Position numbers and translations under genes: made by a program. 64,000 bases of DNA, from NCBI GenBank assembly GCA_017484085.1, contig JAFUTW010000024.1, forward strand, positions 38,609-102,608, in the 5' to 3' direction. The notes below the pieces were generated by a model. It had not been told where the DNA came from, searched no databases, and worked only from the letters and a program-made list of their open reading frames with translations. Numbering within the stretch: the first letter of the stretch is position 1; every line of letters begins with the position of its first letter. This document shows positions 49,596 through 58,452 of this stretch, piece by piece. Source of the DNA: Clostridia bacterium (lineage in GTDB: Bacteria; Bacillota; Clostridia; Christensenellales; Aristaeellaceae).

Positions 49596-51824
49596 ATGTC
49601 AGAAAAGAATAACCGCAGCGGACGCACGGGCGCCCGCAGCTTGAAGCGTGCAAAGCCGGGCAATGCCGATATGCGCGCAACGCCCCTCATCGGCACGGCC
49701 GCGGAGGCTGCGCAGGAACAGGAAAAGAAACAGCAGCAAAAGACGCAGCGCACGAGAAGTGCGGCAGTGAAGACGCAGGGACAGACGAAAAGCCGTCCGG
49801 CATCTGCGCCGCAGAAGGCGGAGGAATCCCGCACCGCCGCATCCCGCAGGGGAAGGCAGCAGACAGACACGAAAAAGCAGGCAGCTGCCGCAAAGCCGAT
49901 GAGCACCGGGTCCCGGGAAAAGACGGCAGCGACGGCAGGCCGCAGCACCGCAGCTGTCCGCCAGCCGGCAAGGAAGAACATCCGGGCTGCGGGCAGCAGC
50001 AAGAGTGCCGTAACGGATGCGGGCCGCGAGGCGGCAAACGCACGGCGCAGGATCGCGCCGCCGGCCCAGCTGGAAAAGCCGAACATCTCGCAGACCCTGA
50101 CGCTGGTAGGCAAGAAGCCGCCGACGATGCGCAGCCGCGCGGGCGAGCATGTGCCGCAGGGCACGCTGCGCGTCATCCCGCTGGGCGGCATGTGCGAGAT
50201 CGGCAAGAACATGACGGCTTACGAGTACGGCAGGGACATCATCATCGTGGACTGCGGACAGGTCTTCCCCGATGAAAGCATGCCGGGCGTCGACACCGTC
50301 ATCCCCGATTTCACTTACGTCCTGCAGAACAAGGACCGCGTCCGCGGCATCTTCATCACGCACGGCCATGAGGATCACATCGGCGGCCTGCCCTTCCTCA
50401 TGCAGGAGCTGCATGCGCCGCTTTACGCGGGGCGCATGACGGTGGAGCTGCTGAAGTACAAGCTGGATGACCGCGTTTCCGGCCTGGCCCGGAGCTGCGA
50501 CCTCCAGGTGGTGCCCGACGGGGGCGTCATTCGCGCCGGCTGCTTCTCCGTGGAGTTCATCCACGTCAACCACTCCATCGCGGATGCGTTCATGTTCGCG
50601 ATCTATACGCCGGCGGGGACGATCATCCATTCCGGCGACTTCAAGATCGACTACACGCCCATCAACGGCGACATCATGGATCTGCAGCGCATCGCCGAGA
50701 TCGGCAAAAAGGGCGTTTTGCTTTTCGTCTGCGAATCCACCAATATTGAAGTACCCGGCTTCACCAAGTCGGAGCGCCACGTCGGAGAGACGCTCGCCCA
50801 GATGTTTGAAGGGGCAGAGGGGCGCATCTTCGTGGCGACCTTCTCCTCCAACACCTCCCGTCTGCAGCAGATCTTCACGGCGGCGGAGCGCCACGGGCGC
50901 AAGGTGGCCCTGGTCGGCCGCAGCATGCTGAACGTCTTCAACGCGGCCAACAACCTCGGCTACATCCAGATGAAGAGCGACACGCTGATCGACATCTCCG
51001 AGGTGGATCAGTATCCGCCGGAGCAGGTGGTCATCATCTCCACGGGCAGCCAGGGCGAACCCATGAGCGCGCTGACGCGCATCGCATTTGCCAACCACCG
51101 GCAGGTGGAGATCCAGCCCGGCGACACGGTGATCATCTCCGCGACGCCGATCCCCGGCAACGAAAAGCCGATCTACAAGGTCATCAACGAGCTCTACCGC
51201 AGGGGCGCAAAGGTCTATTATTCCGCGCTGGCGGATGTGCACGTCTCCGGCCACGCCTCCCAGGAGGAGCTGAAGCTGGTGCACGAACTGGTGCGGCCCA
51301 AGTACTTTATCCCGGCGCACGGCGAGACGCGCATGCTCTACCAGCACGCGGAGATGGCCCACAAGCTGGGGATGCCCTTTGAAAACATCTTCATCCTTGC
51401 CAACGGTGACATCTTCGAGATCAGCCGCAGCGGCGCGAAGGTGACGGGCTTTACCAACGGGGATGCCGTGCTGATCGACGGCAGCGCATCCGGCGAGGTG
51501 GACAACGCCGTGCTCCAGGAGCGCAAGATGCTGGGCGACGACGGTATCATCAGCGTTGCGCTGGCCATACATGCGAGAACGGGCGAGCTGGCTGCCGCGC
51601 CTGCCGTGCAGGCGATGGGCTTCCTCTACGAGAGCGAGCACGAGAAGATCGAGGGCGCAGCCAGGCGTTTCTTGCAGGAAGCTGCTGAGCGCGCCAACAC
51701 AGGTGCGCACAAGGTGAAGGAAGCGGTGGAAAGCGGACAGATGGCTTCCCAGCTGCGCTCCTTCCTGTTCAGCCGCACACGGCGCCGGCCTGTGGCGCTG
51801 ATCAGCCTGATCGAGGTGGACTGA
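49596..51824 (+). CDS. Ribonuclease J with long basic N-terminal extension
   Basis: This encodes 742 residues, compared with about 555 for RNase J1/J2. The first 185 or so residues are low-complexity, rich in Lys, Arg, Ala, Gln and Thr (for example AEAAQEQEKKQQQKTQRTRS), and likely disordered. The catalytic part follows: LRVIPLGGMCEIGKNMTAYE, zinc motif THGHEDHIGGLP, HSGDFKIDYTP, the beta-CASP domain with STGSQGEPMSALTRIA, and HVSGHASQEELKL. RNase J is a 5' exo- and endonuclease in RNA decay and rRNA maturation. The start at 49596 has AAAGGAA upstream; RlmI-like gene follows after one base. Confidence 0.93.
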   Translation: MSEKNNRSGRTGARSLKRAKPGNADMRATPLIGTAAEAAQEQEKKQQQKTQRTRSAAVKTQGQTKSRPASAPQKAEESRTAASRRGRQQTDTKKQAAAAKPMSTGSREKTAATAGRSTAAVRQPARKNIRAAGSSKSAVTDAGREAANARRRIAPPAQLEKPNISQTLTLVGKKPPTMRSRAGEHVPQGTLRVIPLGGMCEIGKNMTAYEYGRDIIIVDCGQVFPDESMPGVDTVIPDFTYVLQNKDRVRGIFITHGHEDHIGGLPFLMQELHAPLYAGRMTVELLKYKLDDRVSGLARSCDLQVVPDGGVIRAGCFSVEFIHVNHSIADAFMFAIYTPAGTIIHSGDFKIDYTPINGDIMDLQRIAEIGKKGVLLFVCESTNIEVPGFTKSERHVGETLAQMFEGAEGRIFVATFSSNTSRLQQIFTAAERHGRKVALVGRSMLNVFNAANNLGYIQMKSDTLIDISEVDQYPPEQVVIISTGSQGEPMSALTRIAFANHRQVEIQPGDTVIISATPIPGNEKPIYKVINELYRRGAKVYYSALADVHVSGHASQEELKLVHELVRPKYFIPAHGETRMLYQHAEMAHKLGMPFENIFILANGDIFEISRSGAKVTGFTNGDAVLIDGSASGEVDNAVLQERKMLGDDGIISVALAIHARTGELAAAPAVQAMGFLYESEHEKIEGAARRFLQEAAERANTGAHKVKEAVESGQMASQLRSFLFSRTRRRPVALISLIEVD

Positions 51825-51825
51825 G

Positions 51826-53013
51826 ATGGTCGGGGAGATGGCGAAGGTCTTTGTCACCAACGGACGGCAGAAGAAGCTGATCCTGGGCCATCCGTGGGTA
51901 TACGGCAACGAGATTGACCGTGTGGAGGGTGCGTGCAGCGACGGCGACGCGGTGGAGGTCGTGGATTTCCGCGGCCGCACGGTGGGCACCGGCGTATACA
52001 ACAGCCATTCGCTCCTGCGGGTGCGCCTGCTGACCGGTAAGGGCGGGGCGATAACGCCTGAGCTGATCGCAGAGCGCGTGCGCGCCGCCTGCCGTTACAG
52101 GGACTATGTGCTTTCCAGGCCGGGGACGGACTGCTGCCGCCTCATCTTCGGCGAGGCGGACAGGCTGCCCGGCGTCATCTGTGACCGCTACGGCGGGGTC
52201 GTCGTGCTGCAGGTGCTCGCGCTGGGCATGGAAAAGTACACGCAGGTGATCGCCGATACGCTGCTGGAGTGCGTGAAGCCGGACTGCCTGCTGCTCAAAA
52301 ACGACGATCCCATCCGCGAAAAGGAAGGGATGGACTGCTTTGTCCGCGTGCTGCACGGGGAGATGCCCGGCGAGGTGATCGTGCATGAGAACGGCATCGC
52401 GCTGGAGATGGATCCCGCGGGCGGCCAGAAGACCGGCGGCTTTCTGGATCAGAAGGACAACCACCTGTACCTGCGGCAGTTCTGCGTGGGAAAACGGGTG
52501 CTGGATTGCTTCTCCTACGCGGGCGGCTTTGCGCTGAACGCGGCTGCTGCCGGCGCACGCGAAGTGACGGCGGTGGACATCAGCGAGGCAGCGGTTTCGC
52601 TGATCCGCCGCAACGCGCAGCTGAACGGAGCCGAAATCAATGCGGTCTGCGCCAACTGCTTCGACTACCTGCGCGAGCAGGTGCGCGCGAAGGAGCGGTA
52701 CGACGTCATCGTGCTGGATCCTCCCGCTTTCACGAAAGCCAAAGCCAACATGGCCTCGGCGTGCAGGGGCTATAAGGAGATCGCGCTCTCGGCCATGCGC
52801 CTGCTGCCGGCGGGCGGCGTGCTGGCGACGCACTCCTGCTCGTACCACATGCCGGAGGATACGTTTGTGAATACGGTCCTCTCTGCCGCACAGGATCTGA
52901 ACCGGCGGGTCCGCGTCATCACGCTGCGCCGTCAGGACATCGACCACCCGGTCCTCGCGGGCTATCCGGAGAGCCATTACCTGAAGAGCCTCTGGCTGCA
53001 GATGATGGAGTAA
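51826..53013 (+). CDS. RlmI-like rRNA (cytosine-C5) methyltransferase
   Basis: This encodes 395 residues. An N-terminal PUA domain (KLILGHPWVYGNEID) is followed by an RNA-binding stretch with the FGEADRLPGVICDRYG signature and a class I methyltransferase with FLDQKDNH, VLDCFSYAGGFALNAAAAGA, VDISEAAVSLIRRNAQLNG and the catalytic-loop DPPAFTK. This matches COG1092 proteins such as RlmI, which methylates 23S rRNA cytosine. The start is one base after the RNase J stop, so translation is coupled. A Met four codons later is an alternative. Confidence 0.9.
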   Translation: MVGEMAKVFVTNGRQKKLILGHPWVYGNEIDRVEGACSDGDAVEVVDFRGRTVGTGVYNSHSLLRVRLLTGKGGAITPELIAERVRAACRYRDYVLSRPGTDCCRLIFGEADRLPGVICDRYGGVVVLQVLALGMEKYTQVIADTLLECVKPDCLLLKNDDPIREKEGMDCFVRVLHGEMPGEVIVHENGIALEMDPAGGQKTGGFLDQKDNHLYLRQFCVGKRVLDCFSYAGGFALNAAAAGAREVTAVDISEAAVSLIRRNAQLNGAEINAVCANCFDYLREQVRAKERYDVIVLDPPAFTKAKANMASACRGYKEIALSAMRLLPAGGVLATHSCSYHMPEDTFVNTVLSAAQDLNRRVRVITLRRQDIDHPVLAGYPESHYLKSLWLQMME

Positions 53014-53056
53014 GCCCCGCGCAGAGGAAATCCCTTTACAGATTGGCTTTTCGCTG

Positions 53057-53084
53057 TTGACTTTTTGGTCAAAATGCGTATAAT
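53057..53084 (+). promoter_or_regulatory. Promoter of greA
   Basis: TTGACT and TATAAT are 16 bases apart; the predicted transcript start is near 53091. Confidence 0.8.
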
Positions 53085-53100
53085 GCAAGCCAAAGTAAGC

Positions 53101-53128
53101 GCCCGAAGTCTGCTTCGGGCGAATTTTT
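53101..53128 (+). terminator. Early terminator in the greA leader
   Basis: GCCCGAAG-TCTG-CTTCGGGC forms a perfect 8-bp hairpin followed by GAATTTTTG. It begins only some 10 bases after the expected transcript start and lies 40 bases before greA, so many transcripts should stop as RNAs of about 40 bases. Confidence 0.75.
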
Positions 53129-53170
53129 GCAGTCCTTGCCGGTTTCGGCGGGGAGAAAGGACAGAATCCG

Positions 53171-53653
53171 ATGGCAGAGAAAAAGCATGTCGTAATGACA
53201 GCCGAAGGCCTCCAGAAGCTGAAAGAGGAACTGGAATACAAGCAGACGACCGAAAAGATGAAGGTCGCGGCGCAGCTCGACTTTGCGCGCTCCCTGGGTG
53301 ATCTCAGCGAGAACGCGGAGTATGATGCGGCCAAGAACGACCAGGCGGCCCTGGAGCAGCGCATCATGGAGCTCCGCGACATGATCGAGAACGCCGAGAT
53401 CGTGGACGAGACGAGCACGGACGAAGTCGGCTTCGGCAGCATCGTCACCATCCTGGAGCAGGGAGACGAGGACGCGGAGCCCGAAGAGTACACCATCGTG
53501 GGCACGGTGGAAGCCGACCCTTTCCAGGGCAAGCTCTCCAACGAGTCGCCGATCGGCGAAGCGCTCATGGGTGCGCATGTGGGTCAGACTGTTGAGGCGC
53601 ATACCCCGTCCGGCATCATCGAGTACAAGATCCTCGAGATCCGCGCGGAATAA
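53171..53653 (+). CDS. greA: Transcription elongation factor GreA
   Basis: This encodes 160 residues. The N-terminal coiled coil has [20 protein letters not shown], and the tip region [15 protein letters not shown] carries the acidic residues that enter the RNA polymerase secondary channel. The C-terminal FKBP-like domain ends with [17 protein letters not shown]. GreA stimulates transcript cleavage and rescues backtracked polymerase. It is followed after 20 bases by lysS on the same transcript. Its leader contains an early terminator. Confidence 0.97.
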   Translation: MAEKKHVVMTAEGLQKLKEELEYKQTTEKMKVAAQLDFARSLGDLSENAEYDAAKNDQAALEQRIMELRDMIENAEIVDETSTDEVGFGSIVTILEQGDEDAEPEEYTIVGTVEADPFQGKLSNESPIGEALMGAHVGQTVEAHTPSGIIEYKILEIRAE

Positions 53654-53673
53654 GATACGAAGGAGGAAGCGCC

Positions 53674-55629
53674 GTGGGGGACGAAAGAAAGATCACCACG
53701 CCGGAGTACAGCGAACAGGAGCAGATCCGGCGCGCCAAGCTGCAGCAGTACAAGGAAGACGGCCGGGATCCGTATACCATAACGAAATATGACAGGACGC
53801 ACACTTCTTCTCAGGTGCTCTCCGGCTTTGCCGAGCTGGAAGGGAAGACGATTTCCGTCGCCGGCCGCATGATCAGCCGGCGCATCATGGGCAAGGCGAG
53901 CTTCGTCCATCTGCAGGACGGAGAGGGCCGGATCCAGGTGTATGTGCGCCGTGAGGACGTGGGAGAGGACTGCTACGCCGATTTCAAAACGATGGATATC
54001 GGCGATATCCTGGGCATCGAGGGCTTTGTCTTCCAGACGAAGACGGGGGAGATCTCCGTCCATGCCACGAAGCTGGTACTGCTGAGCAAATCCCTGCGCG
54101 TGCTGCCTGAGAAATTCCACGGCCTGACGGATACCGACACCCGGTACCGCCAGCGCTACATCGACCTCATCATGAACCCGGAGGTGCGGGATACCTTCCG
54201 CAAGCGCTCGCAGATCATCCGGGAGATCCGCAATTTCCTCGACGCGCGGGACTTCGTGGAGGTGGAGACGCCCATTCTGGTCTCCAATGCCGGCGGCGCG
54301 GCGGCGCGGCCCTTTGAAACGCATTTCAACGCGCTGGATGAGGACGTCAAGCTGCGCATTTCGCTGGAACTGTACCTCAAGCGCCTCATCGTGGGCGGGA
54401 TGGAGCGCGTGTATGAAATCGGCCGCGTCTTCCGCAACGAGGGTGTGGATACCCGCCACAATCCGGAATTCACCCTGATGGAGCTCTATCAGGCCTATAC
54501 GGATTACAAGGGCATGATGGAGCTGACGGAGAGCCTGTTCCGCCACCTGGCCGAAAAGGTATGCGGCAGCGCCGTCATCAGCTATCAGGGCACGTTGATC
54601 GATCTTGCCAGGCCCTTTACCCGCATCACGATGATCGACGCCGTGAAGCAGTATGCCGGCGTGGACTTTACCGCAGTCAAAACCCTGGAGGAGGCCCGCG
54701 AGCTGGCGAAGGCACACGGCATCGCCTTCGAGGAGCGTCACAAGAAGGGCGACATCATCAACCTGTTCTTTGAGGAGTACTGCGAGGACAAGCTGATCCA
54801 GCCGACCTTCGTCATGGATCACCCGGTGGACATTTCGCCGCTGACCAAGAAGAAGCCGGACAATCCCGAGCTGGTGGAGCGCTTTGAGCTCTTCATCTAC
54901 GGCCGTGAGATGTGCAACGCCTACTCCGAGCTCAACGATCCCATCGACCAGCGCGCGCGCTTTGCGGCGCAGGAAGAGGCCTTTGCGGCCGGCGATGCGG
55001 AAGCCAACCACACGGATGAGGACTTCCTCAACGCACTGGAGATCGGCATGCCGCCCACAGGCGGTATCGGCTACGGCATCGACCGGCTGGTGATGCTGCT
55101 GACGGACAGCGCCGCCATCCGCGATGTGCTGCTCTTCCCGACAATGAAATCCCTTGCAGGCGGCAAGCCGGAGCAGGAGAGCGCCGAGAAGGCGCCGGAC
55201 AGCGGCGTACAGACGGCGGAAGCTCCCGCGCAGCCGGCAGCCGAGAAGAAGATCGATTTCTCCAAGGTGGAGATCGAGCCGCTGTTCAAGGACTATGTAG
55301 ACTTTGAGACCTTCTCCAGGAGCGATTTCCGCGCGGTGAAGGTCCTTGCGTGCGAAGCGGTGCCCAAGAGCAAGAAGCTGCTGCGCTTCACCCTGGATGA
55401 CGGAACGGGGGAGCCCCGGACGATCCTCAGCGGCATCCACGCCTTCTATGAGCCGGAAGAGCTGGTGGGCAAGACGCTGATCGCCATCACCAATCTGCCG
55501 CCCAGGGCGATGATGGGCGTTGAATCCTGCGGCATGCTGCTCAGCGCCATTCACATGGAGGAGGGTGCGGAGCATCTTCATCTGCTGATGGTCGATCCGC
55601 ACATCCCGGCAGGGGCGAAGCTGTACTGA
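53674..55629 (+). CDS. lysS: Lysyl-tRNA synthetase (class II) fused to a C-terminal tRNA-binding domain
   Basis: This encodes 651 residues, about 150 more than the usual 490-500. It has an N-terminal OB fold ([20 protein letters not shown]), the class II core with motif 2 [20 protein letters not shown] and motif 3 [13 protein letters not shown], and an Ala/Glu/Pro linker (about 500-530). The last 110 residues ([20 protein letters not shown], then [20 protein letters not shown]) form an EMAPII/MetRS-C-type tRNA-binding OB domain. The enzyme charges tRNA-Lys. The start is GTG 53674 with AAGGAGG upstream. Confidence 0.95.
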   Translation: MGDERKITTPEYSEQEQIRRAKLQQYKEDGRDPYTITKYDRTHTSSQVLSGFAELEGKTISVAGRMISRRIMGKASFVHLQDGEGRIQVYVRREDVGEDCYADFKTMDIGDILGIEGFVFQTKTGEISVHATKLVLLSKSLRVLPEKFHGLTDTDTRYRQRYIDLIMNPEVRDTFRKRSQIIREIRNFLDARDFVEVETPILVSNAGGAAARPFETHFNALDEDVKLRISLELYLKRLIVGGMERVYEIGRVFRNEGVDTRHNPEFTLMELYQAYTDYKGMMELTESLFRHLAEKVCGSAVISYQGTLIDLARPFTRITMIDAVKQYAGVDFTAVKTLEEARELAKAHGIAFEERHKKGDIINLFFEEYCEDKLIQPTFVMDHPVDISPLTKKKPDNPELVERFELFIYGREMCNAYSELNDPIDQRARFAAQEEAFAAGDAEANHTDEDFLNALEIGMPPTGGIGYGIDRLVMLLTDSAAIRDVLLFPTMKSLAGGKPEQESAEKAPDSGVQTAEAPAQPAAEKKIDFSKVEIEPLFKDYVDFETFSRSDFRAVKVLACEAVPKSKKLLRFTLDDGTGEPRTILSGIHAFYEPEELVGKTLIAITNLPPRAMMGVESCGMLLSAIHMEEGAEHLHLLMVDPHIPAGAKLY

Positions 55630-55637
55630 TATAAAGG

Positions 55638-55673
55638 AAAAGAGACTGCAATAGCAAAAGAGACTGCAATAGC
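55638..55673. repeat. Exact 18-bp tandem duplication
   Basis: AAAAGAGACTGCAATAGC occurs twice without a gap (55638-55655 and 55656-55673). The second copy forms the 5' arm of the lysS terminator. Confidence 0.9.
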
Positions 55674-55684
55674 AGCCTCTTTTG
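55656..55684. terminator. Terminator after lysS
   Basis: AAAAGAG (55656-55662) pairs with CTCTTTT (55677-55683), with an inner CTGC/GCAG stem and an AATA loop. It is flanked by A and T runs and lies between convergent genes. Confidence 0.8.
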
Positions 55685-55698
55685 TAATGTCTCCGTTT

Positions 55699-57585
55699 TT
55701 ACGCTGTCTCTTTCGGAACGAACAAAGCGCGGATGGCGTTGAGCACCGCAAGGATCATAACGCCCACATCGGCGAAGATGGCCAGCCACATGCCTGCGAA
55801 GCCGAGCGCGCCGAGCAGCAGACACAGCAGCTTCACACCGATGGCAAAGACGATGTTTTCCTTCACGATGCGCATGCACTTGCGGGAGAGAAGGATGGCT
55901 GTCGCGATCCTGCGCGGATCGTCGTCCATCAGCACGACGTCGGCCGCCTCAATGGCAGCGTCGCTGCCCAGAGCGCCCATGGCAATGCCGATGTCGGCGC
56001 GGGCGAGCACCGGCGCGTCGTTGATGCCGTCACCCACGAAGGCGACCGTTTCGCCTTCCTTTTTCTCGCCCAGCAGCGCCTCCACGCGGGCGACCTTGTC
56101 CTCCGGGAGTAGATTGGCGCAGACCTCGTCCACGCCGACTGCGCGGGCGACTTCGGCGGCGACGCTGTCCCCGTCGCCGGTCAGCATCACCGTCTTGCGG
56201 ACGCCGGCATGCCGCAACGCGGTGAGTGCGGCCGCCGCGCTTTCCTTGACCTCATCCGCAATGAGGATATGGCCGGCATACTGCCCGTCCACCGCTGTGT
56301 GGACGATGGCGCCTGCGGTGTGGCAGGGGGTGCAGGAAACATTCAGCCGGTCCATCAGCTTTTCGTTTCCGGCGGCGACCTGCCTGCCATCCACGGTCGC
56401 CATGACGCCGTGACCGCCGATCTCCTGAACGTCCTTTACCCGTTCCAGATTCAGCGGTTTGCCGTAAGCCGCGTGCAGGCTGCGGGCGATGGGGTGGGTG
56501 CTCGCGCTTTCTGCCAGAGCAGCCAGCTCCAGCAGACGGTCTTCCTCCATGGCGGCGTGGTGGATGCCGCGGACCTCGAAGACCCCGCGGGTCAGCGTTC
56601 CGGTCTTGTCCATGGCGACGATGCGGGCCTTCCCCAGAGCTTCCAGATAATTGGAGCCCTTGATGAGGATACCGCAGCGGCTTGCGCCGCCAAGCCCCGC
56701 GAAGAAGGTAAGGGGGATGGAGATGACCAGCGCGCAGGGGCAGGAGATGACGAGGAATGTCAGCGCGCGGTAGACCCAGTCCCCGAGGCGGGGGTCGCGC
56801 CCCGACAGCAGCAGGAAGAGGGGCGGCAAAACGGCCAGCGCAAGGGCGCCTGCGCAGACGGCGGGCGTGTACACCCGGGCAAAGCGCGCGATAAAGTCTT
56901 CGGAACGGGACTTGCTGGAGCTGGCGTTCTCCACCAGATCCAGGATGCGGCTGGCGGTGGATTCGCCGAATTCCTTGGTCGTACGGATCCGCAGCAGGCC
57001 GCTCTGGTTGATGCAGCCGCTGAGCACCTCGTCCCCAGGGCGTACGGTCCGGGGCACGCTTTCACCGGTCAGCGCGGCGGTATCCAGCGAGGACTCGCCG
57101 GAAAGGACGACGCCGTCGATAGGGATCTTCTCGCCCGGCTGCACGATGATCTCGGCGCCGATTTCCACCTCATCCGGATCGACTGCGGTAAGCTCGCCGT
57201 CAATCTCCACATTCGCGGTGTCGGGCCGGATATCCATCAGCTCGCTGATGCTGCGGCGGCTGCGGCCGACCGCGACAGACTGGAAGAGTTCGCCGACCTG
57301 GTAGAACAGCATGACGGCGACGGCTTCGACGTAATCACCGGTCGAGGTGAGCGCCAGAGCGAACGCGCCGACGGTGGCGACGGCCATGAGAAAGCATTCA
57401 TCGAACACCTGCCGGTTCAGGATGCCCTTCCACGCCTTTTTCAGGATGTCGTATCCGATGATACCGTAGGGGATGAGATACAGGAAAAAGCGGGGCAGCC
57501 CCGAAACCGGGATGAAATGCAGCAGGACGAGCAGCGCGGCCGTCACGAGGATGCGCCGCAGGACCTGCTTTTGCTTCTTATTCAT
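55699..57585 (-). CDS. Heavy-metal P1B-type ATPase (CadA/ZntA group)
   Basis: This encodes 628 residues with about eight membrane segments. The metal site SCPCALVISIPLTF in the sixth helix is the CPC of the Zn/Cd/Pb group, the actuator loop has TGES, the phosphorylation site is DKTGTLTRG, and the hinge is GDGINDAPVLARADIGIAMG. A conserved His-Pro in ASTHPIARS marks the SERCA-like nucleotide domain. No HMA domain is attached at the N-terminus; instead a separate 72-residue HMA protein is encoded just upstream with overlapping ends. It exports Zn, Cd or Pb from the cell. Confidence 0.94.
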   Translation of the reverse strand: MNKKQKQVLRRILVTAALLVLLHFIPVSGLPRFFLYLIPYGIIGYDILKKAWKGILNRQVFDECFLMAVATVGAFALALTSTGDYVEAVAVMLFYQVGELFQSVAVGRSRRSISELMDIRPDTANVEIDGELTAVDPDEVEIGAEIIVQPGEKIPIDGVVLSGESSLDTAALTGESVPRTVRPGDEVLSGCINQSGLLRIRTTKEFGESTASRILDLVENASSSKSRSEDFIARFARVYTPAVCAGALALAVLPPLFLLLSGRDPRLGDWVYRALTFLVISCPCALVISIPLTFFAGLGGASRCGILIKGSNYLEALGKARIVAMDKTGTLTRGVFEVRGIHHAAMEEDRLLELAALAESASTHPIARSLHAAYGKPLNLERVKDVQEIGGHGVMATVDGRQVAAGNEKLMDRLNVSCTPCHTAGAIVHTAVDGQYAGHILIADEVKESAAAALTALRHAGVRKTVMLTGDGDSVAAEVARAVGVDEVCANLLPEDKVARVEALLGEKKEGETVAFVGDGINDAPVLARADIGIAMGALGSDAAIEAADVVLMDDDPRRIATAILLSRKCMRIVKENIVFAIGVKLLCLLLGALGFAGMWLAIFADVGVMILAVLNAIRALFVPKETA

Positions 57586-57800
57586 AGAAAGATCTCGCAG
57601 TCGTCCTCGACCTTTTTGCAGGCGGTGCGTACGGCGGGCATGACGGCTTTCGGATCCGCGCCCTCTTCAAATTCAACGATCATCTTGAGCAGCATGAAGT
57701 TTACGACCGCGTGCGCGACACCGGGCGTGGCATTGGCCGCCGCTTCCATCTTCGCGGCGCAATTGGCGCAGTCCACATCGATTTTATAGGTCTTCTTCAT
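57582..57800 (-). CDS. Stand-alone heavy-metal-associated (HMA-like) protein
   Basis: This encodes 72 residues with a ferredoxin-like fold. The metal loop is DVDCANCAAKME, with Cys at CxxC, and the C-terminal EDDCEIFL adds a third Cys and acidic residues as in Zn/Cd-type HMA domains. It overlaps the ATPase start (ATGA), so it likely delivers metal to the pump. The ribosome site AGGAGGGC lies upstream, and the palindromic operator is at 57825-57846. Confidence 0.9.
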   Translation of the reverse strand: MKKTYKIDVDCANCAAKMEAAANATPGVAHAVVNFMLLKMIVEFEEGADPKAVMPAVRTACKKVEDDCEIFL

Positions 57801-57824
57801 TGAAAAGCCCTCCTGTCAGACAAT

Positions 57825-57846
57825 CAATTAAACATTTGCTTAATTG
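57825..57846. promoter_or_regulatory. ArsR/CadC-type operator
   Basis: CAATTAA and TTAATTG with an 8-base spacer form a perfect inverted repeat in the divergent promoter region of the HMA gene and the ArsR-type regulator; AT-rich palindromes of this size are typical of SmtB/CadC boxes. Confidence 0.75.
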
Positions 57847-57888
57847 TTGAAGACAGTATAACGCGGAAGAGGAGTTGCGTCAAGGGGT

Positions 57889-57917
57889 TTGCAAAAGTTT
57901 TGCACCTGTGTCATAAT
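57889..57917 (+). promoter_or_regulatory. Promoter of the ArsR-type regulator
   Basis: TTGCAA and CATAAT are separated by 17 bases, 30 bases before the start at 57947. Confidence 0.65.
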
Positions 57918-57946
57918 AATACGGATTTTGAAAACGGAGGGAAGGC

Positions 57947-58348
57947 ATGCCGAAACGGATACTGCCGCACAATCACGGTGATGACCTGGAGCTCCTTCTG
58001 GAGCGCATCCCGGAAACGGAAGGGTTGGGCCTCGCGGCGGACCTTTTCAAGGAGGTCAGCGACAGCACGAGGCTGAGGATCTTCTGGCTGCTGTGTCACT
58101 GTGAGGAGTGCGTCATCAACCTGTCCGCCGTGATGGACATGAGCCCGCCGGCGGTATCGCACCATTTGGCCAGGCTGCGTACGGCGGGGCTGATCGTTTC
58201 CCGGCGCGAGGGCAAAGAGGTGTACTACCGCGCAGCGGAAACGAAGGCTGCACAGCTTCTGCACCGTATGGTGGAGGACATGGTGGAAATCGCCTGCCCG
58301 GATATTTTGGGGCAGAAAGGGGAACCCCATTCGCACGATGGACACTGA
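57947..58348 (+). CDS. ArsR/SmtB-family metal-responsive repressor
   Basis: This encodes 133 residues. The winged helix is VSDSTRLRIFWLLCHCEECV, then MDMSPPAVSHHLARLRTAGL and REGKEVYYRAAE. CHCEEC in the third helix corresponds to the CVC-type metal site of ArsR/CadC, and the His-rich tail (PHSHDGH) may add ligands. It probably represses the divergent HMA-ATPase operon and its own gene until Zn, Cd or Pb binds. Confidence 0.93.
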   Translation: MPKRILPHNHGDDLELLLERIPETEGLGLAADLFKEVSDSTRLRIFWLLCHCEECVINLSAVMDMSPPAVSHHLARLRTAGLIVSRREGKEVYYRAAETKAAQLLHRMVEDMVEIACPDILGQKGEPHSHDGH

Positions 58349-58452
58349 TGCGTATCCCCTGCTGTAGGATTGATCAATAGCCGGGATCGGCGGTTTTATT
58401 TAACTAACATTTATGGACAAAGCGGCAAAAGCTGCGGAAAGAGGGAAGACCC

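Noticed and set aside
53640-53680. A T-box leader before lysS
   Set aside because: lysS starts 20 bases after greA with its own ribosome site; there is no room for a T-box and no specifier or T-box sequence.
57825-58420. A second ArsR operator in the TTTAACTAACATTTAT stretch before degV
   Set aside because: It lacks the inverted symmetry of the 57825-57846 site.
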